Shown piece after piece: positions 8,783 through 17,012 of a stretch of DNA of 60,899 nt. Numbering within the stretch: position 1 is the first letter of the stretch; every line of letters starts with the position of its first letter. Under the pieces are notes generated by a model. The model had not been told where the DNA came from. It worked only from the letters and a program-made list of their open reading frames with translations, and searched no databases. This DNA comes from Salegentibacter salarius. GTDB lineage: Bacteria; Bacteroidota; Bacteroidia; Flavobacteriales; Flavobacteriaceae. The stretch is from positions 1 to 60,899 of the forward strand of contig NZ_FVZF01000026.1 in NCBI RefSeq assembly GCF_900168265.1. The letters run 5' to 3'. The position numbers were made by a program, and so were the translations under genes.

Positions 8783-9274
8783 TTGCTCTTCACTTTTTTG
8801 ATTTTACAATCCTGCATAATTACTACGCATTCTGTAAAGGAAATTAAGACTTCAGAATTAAATTCCGCTGAAGATAAATCTGATTATACTTCTTTTAAAT
8901 TTAGTAGTCCAATTAAGGTGCAAAAAACAAGAGATTGGTTTAGGAATTATTTCGCCTTAGAAGGTGAAGATGATTTAATGAATTTTGAAACCAGTTTTTT
9001 AAAGGGATCAGATCACGAATTTATTGTAACCGTTTTTGATTATTCCGATAGGGAACAATATATGGATCTCACCGGACTTTTTTTTGGAGGTGGCGTTGAA
9101 ACTAGAGAGAGCGATCTAAAGTTTTTTGTAGGCATTACAGTAACCGATAAAACCGGAGTAGATCATTTAGCAGAAAGCTCTATTTTTCAAAAACCGCTAC
9201 TTGAACAATTAGCTGAAATACGAGAAGAATTTAGAAACTTCACCGAGAATAATCCCGATCAAAAATTCTTTTAA
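8783..9274 (+). CDS. Putative lipoprotein of unknown function; start unclear
   Basis: About 163 residues, not recognised. The N-terminus has a hydrophobic stretch and LQSC, a lipobox with the acylated Cys at residue 11 from the TTG used here, followed by a polar mature domain ending DQKFF. From this TTG the signal peptide lacks the usual Lys/Arg; the frame stays open upstream to 8711 and would add KASLGNKSFLL, a much better signal n-region, but contains no ATG or GTG. The true start may be an ATT or ATC, or the 5' end may be damaged. It overlaps the following methyltransferase start by one base (TAATG), indicating translational coupling. Confidence 0.6.
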   Translation: MLFTFLILQSCIITTHSVKEIKTSELNSAEDKSDYTSFKFSSPIKVQKTRDWFRNYFALEGEDDLMNFETSFLKGSDHEFIVTVFDYSDREQYMDLTGLFFGGGVETRESDLKFFVGITVTDKTGVDHLAESSIFQKPLLEQLAEIREEFRNFTENNPDQKFF

Positions 9275-10107
9275 TGAGCGATAAAAATTTTCATTTAACC
9301 TGTAAAGATCATTTAGTTTCTGGCGAAGAATTTCAATTACAAAAAAGAAGTGATTTTGAAATATTAGAAACGATTCCAAAACCCGAAAATCTTTCGGCTT
9401 ACTACGAAAGTGAAAATTATATTTCTCATACAGATTCCAGTAAAAGTTTTACCGATAAAATTTACCAGGCTGTTAAGAATTTTATGCTGCTGCAAAAATT
9501 GAAGTGGATCAATAAAGTTTCTAAGGGAAATCACTTATTAGATATCGGTGCCGGAACCGGAGATTTTTTACAAACTGCCAAAAGAAAGAAATGGAATGTT
9601 GAAGGTATTGAACCAAATTCACAGGCAAGAAAATTAGCCGCTGAAAAAGGGATTAAACTTCAGCAAGAATTATCCTACTTTGAAGACAATTCTTTTGATG
9701 TTATTTCTATGTGGCACGTTTTAGAGCACGTTCCAGATTTCGATTTTCAGGTAAAAGAATTGTATCGCTTATTAAAACCAAATGGGGTAGCGGTTATCGC
9801 GGTTCCGAATTTTAAAAGTTTTGATGCTGAATACTACAAAGAATTTTGGGTGGCTTACGATGTGCCAAGACATCTTTGGCATTTTTCTCAAACTGGAATT
9901 ACCGAGTTATTCAAAAAGCATAATTTTGAAAAGCTTAAAACCAAACCTCTTGTTTTTGATTCTTTCTATGTGAGTTTACTTTCAGAAAAAAACAAAACGG
10001 GAAAATCAAATATGCTAAAAGCTTTTAAAACCGGCCTGGAATCAAATTTAAGAGCACAACGCACTTCAGAGTATTCTTCTCTCGTCTATTTCTTCAAGAA
10101 ATGCTAA
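9274..10107 (+). CDS. Class I SAM-dependent methyltransferase
   Basis: A 277-residue Rossmann-fold methyltransferase of the type 11/12 group. SAM-binding motif I is LLDIGAGTGDF (about 88-98), the acidic end of beta-2 is GIEPN (about 111-115), and the later motif is MWHVLEHVPDF. The N-terminal HLTCKDHLVSGEEFQL lacks the multi-Cys zinc site seen in some C-methyltransferase relatives. Substrate unknown; similar genes act on sugars, quinones or small lipids. It is coupled to the preceding lipoprotein gene by a TAATG overlap. Confidence 0.85.
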   Translation: MSDKNFHLTCKDHLVSGEEFQLQKRSDFEILETIPKPENLSAYYESENYISHTDSSKSFTDKIYQAVKNFMLLQKLKWINKVSKGNHLLDIGAGTGDFLQTAKRKKWNVEGIEPNSQARKLAAEKGIKLQQELSYFEDNSFDVISMWHVLEHVPDFDFQVKELYRLLKPNGVAVIAVPNFKSFDAEYYKEFWVAYDVPRHLWHFSQTGITELFKKHNFEKLKTKPLVFDSFYVSLLSEKNKTGKSNMLKAFKTGLESNLRAQRTSEYSSLVYFFKKC

Positions 10108-10334
10108 AAAACGTGTTTTAAGCGCGTTTAAGACTGTTTTGACTTCATTATAATATACAATCAGGTTTATTTTGAGAAATAAGCTTATTTTTAAGCTATT
10201 TAATTCATTTTTCATCTATTAAACTTATCGTTATAATTTTATACATAAGAATTTCTTATATATACTTCATAAGTCTGTTTTGATTTAAATCGAAAATTTA
10301 ACTTTCATACATTTGCGGCAAACAAATTCAATTA
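10108..10334. other. 227-base intergenic region before the OmpH-like gene
   Basis: Very AT-rich, with no ORF and no clear terminator hairpin after the methyltransferase. It ends in TACATTTG (10308-10315), an exact TAnnTTTG -7 box 19 bases upstream of the OmpH-like gene's ATG at 10335; a TTTTG about 25 bases before it is rather far for a -33 element. Confidence 0.5.
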
Positions 10335-10850
10335 ATGATGAAAAAACTTTTAATGATTTTGGTAGTTGCTGTTTTGCTTACTTCCTGTGACCAGGAAAAA
10401 ACGGCTTATGTAGATACCACAAAACTTATCCAGGAGTACAAAGAAATGAAAGATGTTGAAGCTGACTTTACTTCTAAATCAGATTCGGTAAAAAGACAAT
10501 TAGATTCTATTGCCAGAGGATTTCAGCAGGAAGTTCAGGCTTACCAACAGGAAATGAATTCTATGTCTCAGGCGCAACGCCAGGAAAAAGAGCAGGAATT
10601 AATGCAGAAGCAGCAAAGAATCCAACAGCAACAGCAAATGCAAGGTAGTCGCCTTAGAGAGCAGAGCGATGCTGTTATAGATTCTATTGTAGATAAAGTT
10701 AAGGATTATGTAGCTGATTATGGTGAAGAGAATGGCTACACCTATATTTTTGGTTCTAACGAGTCTGCCAATATTATGTATGCGAAAGATGGGAAAGATC
10801 TAACCCAGGAAATTCTTGATAATTTGAATGAAACTTATAACAAGAACTAG
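10335..10850 (+). CDS. OmpH/Skp-family periplasmic chaperone, lipoprotein
   Basis: A 171-residue protein with the signal peptide MMKKLLMILVVAVLLTSC, whose lipobox Cys is residue 18, followed by DTTKLIQEYKEMKD (the OmpH start) and a long Gln/Glu-rich coiled coil (about 45-115) as in Skp tentacles. Skp-type proteins hold unfolded outer-membrane proteins in the periplasm; a lipidated version would be tethered to a membrane. It stands alone, with its own -7 box upstream and a strong inverted-repeat terminator downstream. Confidence 0.85.
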   Translation: MMKKLLMILVVAVLLTSCDQEKTAYVDTTKLIQEYKEMKDVEADFTSKSDSVKRQLDSIARGFQQEVQAYQQEMNSMSQAQRQEKEQELMQKQQRIQQQQQMQGSRLREQSDAVIDSIVDKVKDYVADYGEENGYTYIFGSNESANIMYAKDGKDLTQEILDNLNETYNKN

Positions 10851-10870
10851 GCTTAAGTTCTGAGTTTTTA

Positions 10871-10993
10871 AAAAAGGTCTGAGAAGCCATTCTTTTCGTC
10901 AAGCTGAACTTGTTTCAGCTTCTAAGTTAATTTTAACCTAGATCCTGAAATAAATTTAGGATGACGAGTTTAGAAAACTTCTCAGACCTTTTT
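10871..10993. terminator. Bidirectional terminator stem with a repeat element in its loop
   Basis: AAAAAGGTCTGAGAAG (10871-10886) and CTTCTCAGACCTTTTT (10978-10993) are a perfect 16-bp inverted repeat with A and T tracts on the outside, serving the convergent OmpH-like (+) and DoxX (-) genes. The 91-base loop contains a complete two-hairpin repeat (10897-10966). Confidence 0.75.
10897..10966 (+). repeat. Two-hairpin interspersed repeat, copy 2
   Basis: Arm A 10897-10924 (hairpin AGCTGAA/TTCAGCT), arm B 10939-10966 (TCCTGAA/TTTAGGA, one C-to-T change that leaves a G-U pair). The outer ends are CGTCA and TGACG, as in copy 1. It is the most compact copy, with only 14 bases between arms. Confidence 0.85.
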
Positions 10994-10998
10994 CTATT

Positions 10999-11394
10999 TT
11001 AAGACATTAAGTAAACTCCAAAGATCACTACGATAAAGTAACCGGTTAATGTAAAGGCACCGGCGTAATCTTTAGCAATTCTTTGTCCGAATAATAACAT
11101 TAAAAGGGTGATAGCAGCCAGGATGCAAGCGTAAAGCGCTATTGCAGGATCATTATAAGCGATTAGCCATATTATTCCCAGGATAGTGGCAAAACCTGTA
11201 ATGATTTCAATTATCATTATTATTCCTACCATAAGCGGCACCTGCCCGGCAAGAAATGTTCCTGAAAAGTGCTCTTTTAACCAACCGGTATTTCCTTTCC
11301 AGTCGGCAGCTTTATCTATTCCAGACTGTAAAAATGTAATTAGAATAAATAATAGAATAAGAAGTTCGGTAATATTCGCGTAAAGGTTCTCCAT
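10999..11394 (-). CDS. DoxX-like integral membrane protein
   Basis: A 131-residue, four-helix membrane protein with the DoxX-family pattern: helix 1 ITELLILLFILITFLQSGIDK, then KGNTGWLKEHFSGT, then three further helices to the C-terminus. DoxX relatives are linked to quinone or thiosulfate metabolism in some species, but the substrate cannot be inferred here. It lies 4 bases after the end of the delta' gene on the same strand, so the two are probably co-transcribed. Confidence 0.75.
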   Translation of the reverse strand: MENLYANITELLILLFILITFLQSGIDKAADWKGNTGWLKEHFSGTFLAGQVPLMVGIIMIIEIITGFATILGIIWLIAYNDPAIALYACILAAITLLMLLFGQRIAKDYAGAFTLTGYFIVVIFGVYLMS

Positions 11395-11398
11395 AATT

Positions 11399-12553
11399 TT
11401 AAGTGGCTTTTTTATGTAAATATCGGGTTAGTCTTATAGAAAGATCGGTGAGTATAATTTTTGCATTTCCGTTTCTTTCAATATGATAAATGGCTTCTTC
11501 AAGAGCTTCAATAATATCTTTTATATTATTACCATGAACAAAGGGCGCAAATTTCTCCAGTTTAAATCCAGGCGTTGCCGGTTCAAGATAGACCAGGTTT
11601 TCGGCTTTATAATTCAGCATTAAGGCCTGGCGGAAAAAATCTATGCAATACAATAAAAAACTCTTTTGAGATTCCCTGCCCATTCCTGCAATTTCTTCGC
11701 TCCAGGCAATAAGTTCAAGAACCGTAGATCGATTTCCTTTAGCTTTAAATGCACTACGCACCCAATTGATAAACCAGGTTTCAAATTGCTGATCTCCGCT
11801 ATCTTTTTGTAATAAATGCAAAGCGCGGGTATAACTACCATTGGCCTGGTGGGCAATTTTTAAAGCTTCAGGTTTACTACAATTTTCATTCTTTTCTAAA
11901 AATGCGGCAATTTCATCTTCCGGTAAAGGAGGGAAATGCAGTTTTTGGCAACGAGACCTTATGGTTTGTATAATTTGTTCTTCATCTTCGGTAACTAGAA
12001 GAAAAAGGGTATTGTTTGGTGGTTCTTCTATTAATTTCAACAATTTATTTGCAGCCGCAGTATTCATCTTTTCGGCCATCCAAATGATCATTATTTTAAA
12101 TCCGCCTTCGTAAGCTTTTAAGGAAAGGGATTTAACCACTTCCTGTGCTTCATCTACACCAATTTGACCTTGTTTATTTTCAATTCCAAGTTTTTGGTAC
12201 CATTCAAATAAACTTCCGTAGGGATTGGTTTTTACAAATTCCCGCCATTCTTCTAAAAAGTGAGAGGAAACAGGATGTTTTTTTATTTTTTGATTGGCAG
12301 CAACGGGAAATGCAAAATGAAGATCGGGATGCGCCAATTTTTTAAATCGTTCATTACAATTACTGTTTCCAGTATTGTTTTCTCCTTCCGTATTTTTACA
12401 AAGTATGTATTGCGCGTAAGCAATGGCCAGAGGCAAAGTACCACTACCACTTTTTCCTACAAATAACTGCGCGTGCGGAACACGGCCATTATCTGCAGTA
12501 GTAGTAAGATGTTTCTTTAAATGCTGTAAACCTATTATTTCTTCAAAAAGCAT
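11399..12553 (-). CDS. holB: DNA polymerase III subunit delta' (clamp-loader ATPase-like)
   Basis: A 384-residue AAA+ clamp-loader protein. The N-terminus FEEIIGLQHLKKHLTTTADNGRVPHAQLFVG, the block HPDLHFAFPV, EEPPNNTLFLLVTED and the sensor IIQTIRSRCQKLHFPPL identify delta'. The Walker A position is degenerate (GKSGSGTLPLA, with Thr in place of the Lys), as expected for delta', which does not hydrolyse ATP. The four-Cys zinc module is incomplete (only Cys near CKNTEGENNTGNSNC). The frame could begin at a TTG two codons earlier; I chose the ATG at 12553. Confidence 0.93.
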   Translation of the reverse strand: MLFEEIIGLQHLKKHLTTTADNGRVPHAQLFVGKSGSGTLPLAIAYAQYILCKNTEGENNTGNSNCNERFKKLAHPDLHFAFPVAANQKIKKHPVSSHFLEEWREFVKTNPYGSLFEWYQKLGIENKQGQIGVDEAQEVVKSLSLKAYEGGFKIMIIWMAEKMNTAAANKLLKLIEEPPNNTLFLLVTEDEEQIIQTIRSRCQKLHFPPLPEDEIAAFLEKNENCSKPEALKIAHQANGSYTRALHLLQKDSGDQQFETWFINWVRSAFKAKGNRSTVLELIAWSEEIAGMGRESQKSFLLYCIDFFRQALMLNYKAENLVYLEPATPGFKLEKFAPFVHGNNIKDIIEALEEAIYHIERNGNAKIILTDLSIRLTRYLHKKAT

Positions 12554-12599
12554 AAGCAAATATAAAATTTATATACACTTTAATGTCTTCGGAAAAATT

Positions 12600-12607
12600 T
12601 ATATTTG
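12600..12607 (+). promoter_or_regulatory. Probable -7 box for pgk
   Basis: TATATTTG matches TAnnTTTG, about 85 bases upstream of the pgk start, between the divergent delta' and pgk genes. No strong -33 element is visible. It would give a 5' leader of roughly 80 bases. Confidence 0.4.
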
Positions 12608-12692
12608 TAAATAGCACAAGCTGAATGAAAGTCGATTGTGCTTAATGTTAATCAACCAAACCAGATTTTTAGGTTTTAAAAAAGAAATGAAA

Positions 12693-13877
12693 ATGAAGAC
12701 TTTAAACGATTTTAATTTTAAAGATAAGCAGGCCTTAATAAGAGTAGATTTTAATGTTCCGTTAGACAAGGATCTAAATGTAACTGATGCTAACAGGATT
12801 GAAGCTGCAAAACCAACAATTCTAAAGGTATTGGAAGATGGTGGAAGCGTAGTGCTGATGTCTCATTTAGGAAGACCAGAAGGACATGAAGAAAAATACT
12901 CTCTAAAAAATATTGTAAAAAAGGTTGCCGATGTTATTGGAGTAGAGCCAAAATTTGTGGACGACTGTGTTGGAGAGGAAGTTCAAACTGCTGCCGATAA
13001 TTTAAAACCGGGCGAAATATTATTACTCGAAAACCTTAGATTTCATAAGGAAGAAAAAGGCGGGGACGAAGATTTTGCAAAAAAGCTTTCTAAACTAGGT
13101 GATATATATGTTAACGATGCTTTTGGTACCGCTCACCGTGCCCACGCTTCTACTACAATAGTAGCTAAGTATTTTGACGATAAATGCTTTGGATATTTAT
13201 TAGAAAAAGAGATCAAAAACCTGGATAAAGTACTTCATAGTAAAGAAAAACCGGTAACCGCGGTTCTGGGAGGTGCTAAAGTTTCATCTAAAATTACCGT
13301 AATTGAGAATATTCTTGATAAAGTAGATCACTTAATTATTGGAGGCGGAATGGCCTATACCTTTATTCTCGCCAAAGGTGGAAAAATAGGAACTTCTCTT
13401 GTAGAAAAAGATAAGCAGGAATTAGCTTTAGATATTCTAAAAAAGGCTGAAGCTAAGAACGTACAGGTTCATCTTCCGGTAGATTCTATTATTGCTGATA
13501 GTTTTTCTGAACAGGCTACCACAGATGTTAGCAAGATCAACGAAATTCCTGATGGTTGGATGGGTCTTGATGCAGGTCCTGAAAGTATCAAGAACTTTGA
13601 TGCTGTAATAAAAAAATCAAAAATTATCCTTTGGAATGGTCCACTTGGAGTTTTTGAAATGGATAAATTTTCAAAAGGTACCGTAGCTTTAGGAAATTCA
13701 ATTGCTGAAGCAACTAAAAACGGAGCATTCTCTCTAGTTGGCGGTGGAGACTCTGTTGCAGCGGTTAAAAAATTCGGTTTTGAAGATAAAGTAAGCTATG
13801 TTTCTACCGGTGGTGGTGCTATGCTAGAAATGTTAGAAGGAAAATCCCTGCCAGGTATCCAGGCAATAGGGAAATAG
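12693..13877 (+). CDS. pgk: Phosphoglycerate kinase
   Basis: Glycolytic enzyme transferring phosphate from 1,3-bisphosphoglycerate to ADP. With the chosen start it is 394 residues, the normal length. Diagnostic segments are [12 protein letters not shown] (the PGK signature), [20 protein letters not shown] and the C-terminal nucleotide site [13 protein letters not shown] followed by [13 protein letters not shown]. The frame is open back to 12636 and has ATGs at 12687 and 12693; I chose the second because flavobacterial homologues usually begin MKTLNDFNF. Confidence 0.97.
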   Translation: MKTLNDFNFKDKQALIRVDFNVPLDKDLNVTDANRIEAAKPTILKVLEDGGSVVLMSHLGRPEGHEEKYSLKNIVKKVADVIGVEPKFVDDCVGEEVQTAADNLKPGEILLLENLRFHKEEKGGDEDFAKKLSKLGDIYVNDAFGTAHRAHASTTIVAKYFDDKCFGYLLEKEIKNLDKVLHSKEKPVTAVLGGAKVSSKITVIENILDKVDHLIIGGGMAYTFILAKGGKIGTSLVEKDKQELALDILKKAEAKNVQVHLPVDSIIADSFSEQATTDVSKINEIPDGWMGLDAGPESIKNFDAVIKKSKIILWNGPLGVFEMDKFSKGTVALGNSIAEATKNGAFSLVGGGDSVAAVKKFGFEDKVSYVSTGGGAMLEMLEGKSLPGIQAIGK

Positions 13878-13925
13878 ACGTACTAAAAATTACGAGTTTA
13901 CGTTCTTTTTAAAATCTTGAATATT

Positions 13926-15509
13926 ATGGTTAAGCATATAATTTTATCTCTTGTATTCCTTTTTGGAATTAGCTTGCACGCCCAGGAAGAAACTAAGGGA
14001 AAGCAGGTAGAGAAAGCTAATTTTAGAGTACAAATCTTCCAAAAGGTAGATAGCAGTGAAATTATTCTTGCTCATCCAGACCCTGAATTCAGGGATAAAT
14101 TACCAATTTCGGCTGTGATTAGGGATTCCTCTGCGGTATCGCTGGAAGATCTGCCTCGTGCGGCCGAAATTGATTCTGTTTGGAGAGCACAGCTTACCAA
14201 TTCAGATCTTTTTGATACGATGTATAAAAGCATCAGGGAACAGGATTATGAAGACGAGGTCAATAAAGAACTTCCCACCGATACTTTAAAGGTCAGGCTG
14301 GCTAAATTAAATGCGCGTACGCCTTTTAACGTCCAATACCATCCGGTACTGGAAAGTGTAATAAACTCCTACTTAAAACGAAATAAGAAAGCTATGGAGC
14401 GTCTTATGGCACTAAGCGAATATTATTTCCCCATGTTTGAACAGCAATTGGATAGGTATGATATTCCATTAGAAATTAAATATCTGGCCATTGTAGAATC
14501 GGCTTTAAACCCAAGAGCAAAATCCTGGGTTGGTGCTACCGGACTTTGGCAGTTTATGTATAGAACCGGTAAGGCCCACGGTCTTGATGTAAGCAGTTAT
14601 GTAGATGAGCGTATGGATCCTCAAATGTCTACCGAAGCCGCCGCAAAATACCTTGCAAACCTATATCGTTCGTTTGAAGACTGGGATTTAGTATTGGCTT
14701 CTTATAATTCTGGACCGGGGAATGTTTCAAAAGCTATTCGCCGTAGTGGCGGTTCCAATAATTACTGGGAATTAAGACGATTTTTACCACGGGAAACCGC
14801 TGGTTATGTTCCGGCATTCCTGGCCACACTCTATCTTTTTGAATATGCTGATGAGCATAATTTCCAGCCACAAGCTCCCGAAATTGCTTTTTTTGAAACC
14901 GATACGATCAAAGTAAAGAAGTTGATCACTTTCGAGCAGATTTCTGAAGTTACCGGGGTAGAAGAAGAGATGCTTCAGTTTTTGAACCCCAGTTATAAAT
15001 TAGATGTTATTCCTTTTATAGAGGATGAAAATTATATGATTAGGCTTCCCACAACCGTTAGTGGCGCTTTTGTGAGCAACGAGGCTGCAATCTATAATTT
15101 CGCCGAAGAAGATATTAAAAAGAAAGCAAAGGCTTTCCCTGAGTTTGTAAAAGCAGAAGATAAAGTAAGGTATCGCGTTAAAAGTGGCGATTATTTAGGA
15201 AAAATTGCAGAAAAATACGGGGTAGGAGTGAGCAGTATTAGACGTTGGAATAATCTTAGAGGCAATAATATTAGAATTGGCCAGTATCTTACTATTTACC
15301 CAAGAAAACCCGGGGTTAGCTCCCAAAATGCTGCTGCTGAAAATAGCCAGAAAAACAGTGCAAAAACCTATACGGTGAAGAAAGGAGATTCACTTTGGAG
15401 CATTTCTCGGAAGTTTCCGGGAGTTACGGTACAGAATTTGAGGTCATGGAATGATATGGGCGCTAACAGCCTGAAACCCGGTATGAAACTTAAACTTTCT
15501 AAGGGGTAA
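13926..15509 (+). CDS. MltD-type membrane-bound lytic murein transglycosylase with two LysM domains
   Basis: A 527-residue exported protein: signal peptide (about 1-19, ending SLHA/QEE), an SLT lysozyme-like domain with the catalytic Glu in VESALNPRAKSWVGATGLWQ (about residue 191) and the ASYNSGPGN motif, and two C-terminal LysM repeats (YRVKSGDYLGKIAEKYGVG and YTVKKGDSLWSISRKF). Such enzymes cleave the MurNAc-GlcNAc bond of peptidoglycan, and LysM binds the glycan. A TTG at 13917 is in frame, but the ATG at 13926 gives the better signal peptide. It runs into the DUF4837 gene 24 bases later. Confidence 0.93.
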   Translation: MVKHIILSLVFLFGISLHAQEETKGKQVEKANFRVQIFQKVDSSEIILAHPDPEFRDKLPISAVIRDSSAVSLEDLPRAAEIDSVWRAQLTNSDLFDTMYKSIREQDYEDEVNKELPTDTLKVRLAKLNARTPFNVQYHPVLESVINSYLKRNKKAMERLMALSEYYFPMFEQQLDRYDIPLEIKYLAIVESALNPRAKSWVGATGLWQFMYRTGKAHGLDVSSYVDERMDPQMSTEAAAKYLANLYRSFEDWDLVLASYNSGPGNVSKAIRRSGGSNNYWELRRFLPRETAGYVPAFLATLYLFEYADEHNFQPQAPEIAFFETDTIKVKKLITFEQISEVTGVEEEMLQFLNPSYKLDVIPFIEDENYMIRLPTTVSGAFVSNEAAIYNFAEEDIKKKAKAFPEFVKAEDKVRYRVKSGDYLGKIAEKYGVGVSSIRRWNNLRGNNIRIGQYLTIYPRKPGVSSQNAAAENSQKNSAKTYTVKKGDSLWSISRKFPGVTVQNLRSWNDMGANSLKPGMKLKLSKG

Positions 15510-15533
15510 TCATTTCAAACCAAACTAAAAACA

Positions 15534-16514
15534 ATGAAAAAAACATTATTTCTTCTATTCAGTTTAGTTTTTCTAGTCTCTTGTAATGAAAATGGAGATA
15601 AAGCAGAAGAACGTATCCTATCAGATTCTTCAGGAAATATTAATCAAATTACCTTAATCATTGAAAATGAGCTTTGGGAAGGTAAAGTTGGTGAAGCGAT
15701 AAGAGATAATTTTGCCGCCACGGTAGAAGGTCTTCCGCAGGAAGAGCCAATGTTCTCCTTAAGCCAAATTCCTCCGGAAACATTTAGTGGTTTTGTGCGA
15801 AGAAACCGTTCATTTATCTCTGTACAGGAAGGTGATGAAGCCGGTGCCAGGATCGTTAAAGATCTTTATGCCCGCCCGCAAACAGGGGTGATTATCTCTG
15901 GTGAAAGCGAGGAAGAACTTGTTCATGTGATTAATGAAAGTTCAGAAAAGTTAGTTTCAGCCTTTAAGGAGACTGAAATGAAGGAGAAGCAACGCCGAAT
16001 GCGAAAGTCGCTTAAAAAGGATGGTAAGCTGGAAGAAAAGTTCGGTTTATCACTTGATTTTCCATCTGCTTACAGATATGCCCTGGAAGAAGAAGATTTT
16101 GTGTGGATAAGAAAAGAGATTCCAAAAGGAAATATGGAAATTCTTATTTATGAAGTGCCAATTAATCAAATTGAGGCTGATACCAATACCATTGGCAATA
16201 TTATAAAAATGCGTGATTCAATTGGAAAAACACATATTCCCGGCCCTACGGAAGGAACTTATATGATCACCGAAGAAGCTTATGCTCCTTATCTTTTTGA
16301 AACTGAAATTGATGGAAAATTCGCTTATGAAACTCGCGGAACCTGGGAGGTAAAAGGCGCATTTATGGCTGGACCATTTATTAATTACGCGATTAAAGAT
16401 GAAGAAAATAACCGTTTTATCGTGGTTGAAGGCTTTGTTTTCTCACCATCTAGGGGAAAACGAGACAATATTTTTGAGTTAGACGCTATCCTGCAATCGG
16501 CCGATATTGAATAG
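15534..16514 (+). CDS. DUF4837-family lipoprotein
   Basis: A 326-residue protein with the lipoprotein signal MKKTLFLLFSLVFLVSC (acylated Cys17). The body fits the Bacteroidota family DUF4837 (name from memory): GPFINYAIKDEENNRFIVVEGFVFSPSRGKRDN near the C-terminus is characteristic. No catalytic motif is visible and function is unknown. It directly follows the lytic transglycosylase gene and is probably in the same transcript, so an envelope role is likely. Confidence 0.75.
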   Translation: MKKTLFLLFSLVFLVSCNENGDKAEERILSDSSGNINQITLIIENELWEGKVGEAIRDNFAATVEGLPQEEPMFSLSQIPPETFSGFVRRNRSFISVQEGDEAGARIVKDLYARPQTGVIISGESEEELVHVINESSEKLVSAFKETEMKEKQRRMRKSLKKDGKLEEKFGLSLDFPSAYRYALEEEDFVWIRKEIPKGNMEILIYEVPINQIEADTNTIGNIIKMRDSIGKTHIPGPTEGTYMITEEAYAPYLFETEIDGKFAYETRGTWEVKGAFMAGPFINYAIKDEENNRFIVVEGFVFSPSRGKRDNIFELDAILQSADIE

Positions 16515-16533
16515 CATTTATCTTACAACAAAT

Positions 16534-16567
16534 AAAAAGCCCAAACTTAAAAGTTCGGGCTTTTTTT
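16534..16567. terminator. Bidirectional terminator between the DUF4837 gene and tatA
   Basis: AAAAGCCCAAACTT and AAGTTCGGGCTTTT form a 14-bp stem with one imperfect pair, followed by a T7 run on the plus strand. In plus-strand RNA the odd pair is A-C, in minus-strand RNA it is a G-U wobble, so the hairpin is slightly stronger for tatA. It serves both convergent genes. Confidence 0.85.
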
Positions 16568-16584
16568 ATAAGGTAGGTATTTGT

Positions 16585-16797
16585 CTATTTCTTCTCGTTA
16601 GAAAAGTTCTTATCATCAGATGGAACTTTCTTTTCGCCGTCTTCATCTTTAGAAGCGTCTTTAAATTCTTTAATTCCACTACCTAATCCTCTCATCAATT
16701 CAGGAATTTTTCGACCTCCAAATAGAAGCAAAATTACCACAACAATTAATATTATTTGTGGGGCACCAATGGCTAATGGTAAAATAAATGCGTTCAT
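16585..16797 (-). CDS. tatA: Twin-arginine translocase subunit TatA/TatE
   Basis: A 70-residue protein with one N-terminal membrane helix ([14 protein letters not shown]), the conserved hinge [20 protein letters not shown] and a charged, disordered tail. TatA oligomers form the pore through which folded Tat substrates cross the inner membrane. TatC is not in the window. It is monocistronic with its own promoter and shares a terminator with the convergent DUF4837 gene. Confidence 0.93.
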   Translation of the reverse strand: MNAFILPLAIGAPQIILIVVVILLLFGGRKIPELMRGLGSGIKEFKDASKDEDGEKKVPSDDKNFSNEKK

Positions 16798-16817
16798 AAT
16801 ATATGATTTTAATATTA

Positions 16818-16846
16818 CAAACTTAACAAGAATAAAGCAATTTCAA
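16818..16846 (-). promoter_or_regulatory. Promoter of tatA
   Basis: On the minus strand the sequence reads TTG, 18 bases, then TAAGTTTG (-7 box at 16818-16825), matching the Bacteroidota sigma-ABfr consensus in both boxes and spacing. The predicted start of transcription lies about 15 bases before the tatA ATG. Confidence 0.6.
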
Positions 16847-16994
16847 CGTTAATATAACTTAAATTTAAGTTATACTTGACTTCGATTTCCAAATATATAA
16901 GAGCTTATAACTAAATTTATTTCTTCCTGACAGCGGGATGACTCAAATTGGGAGTATGTTTATGAACTTCATTAAGTGCCCTCAAATTTTAAAT

Positions 16995-17002
16995 TATATT
17001 TG
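16995..17002 (+). promoter_or_regulatory. Probable -7 box for the M23 peptidase gene
   Basis: TATATTTG matches TAnnTTTG 10 bases before the ATG at 17013, leaving almost no leader. The -33 region is not convincing. Confidence 0.4.
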
Positions 17003-17012
17003 TAAGTGAATT

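Noticed and set aside
12145-12466. Plus-strand ORFs opposite the delta' gene
   Set aside because: Shadows of a complete, recognisable gene with no independent signal.
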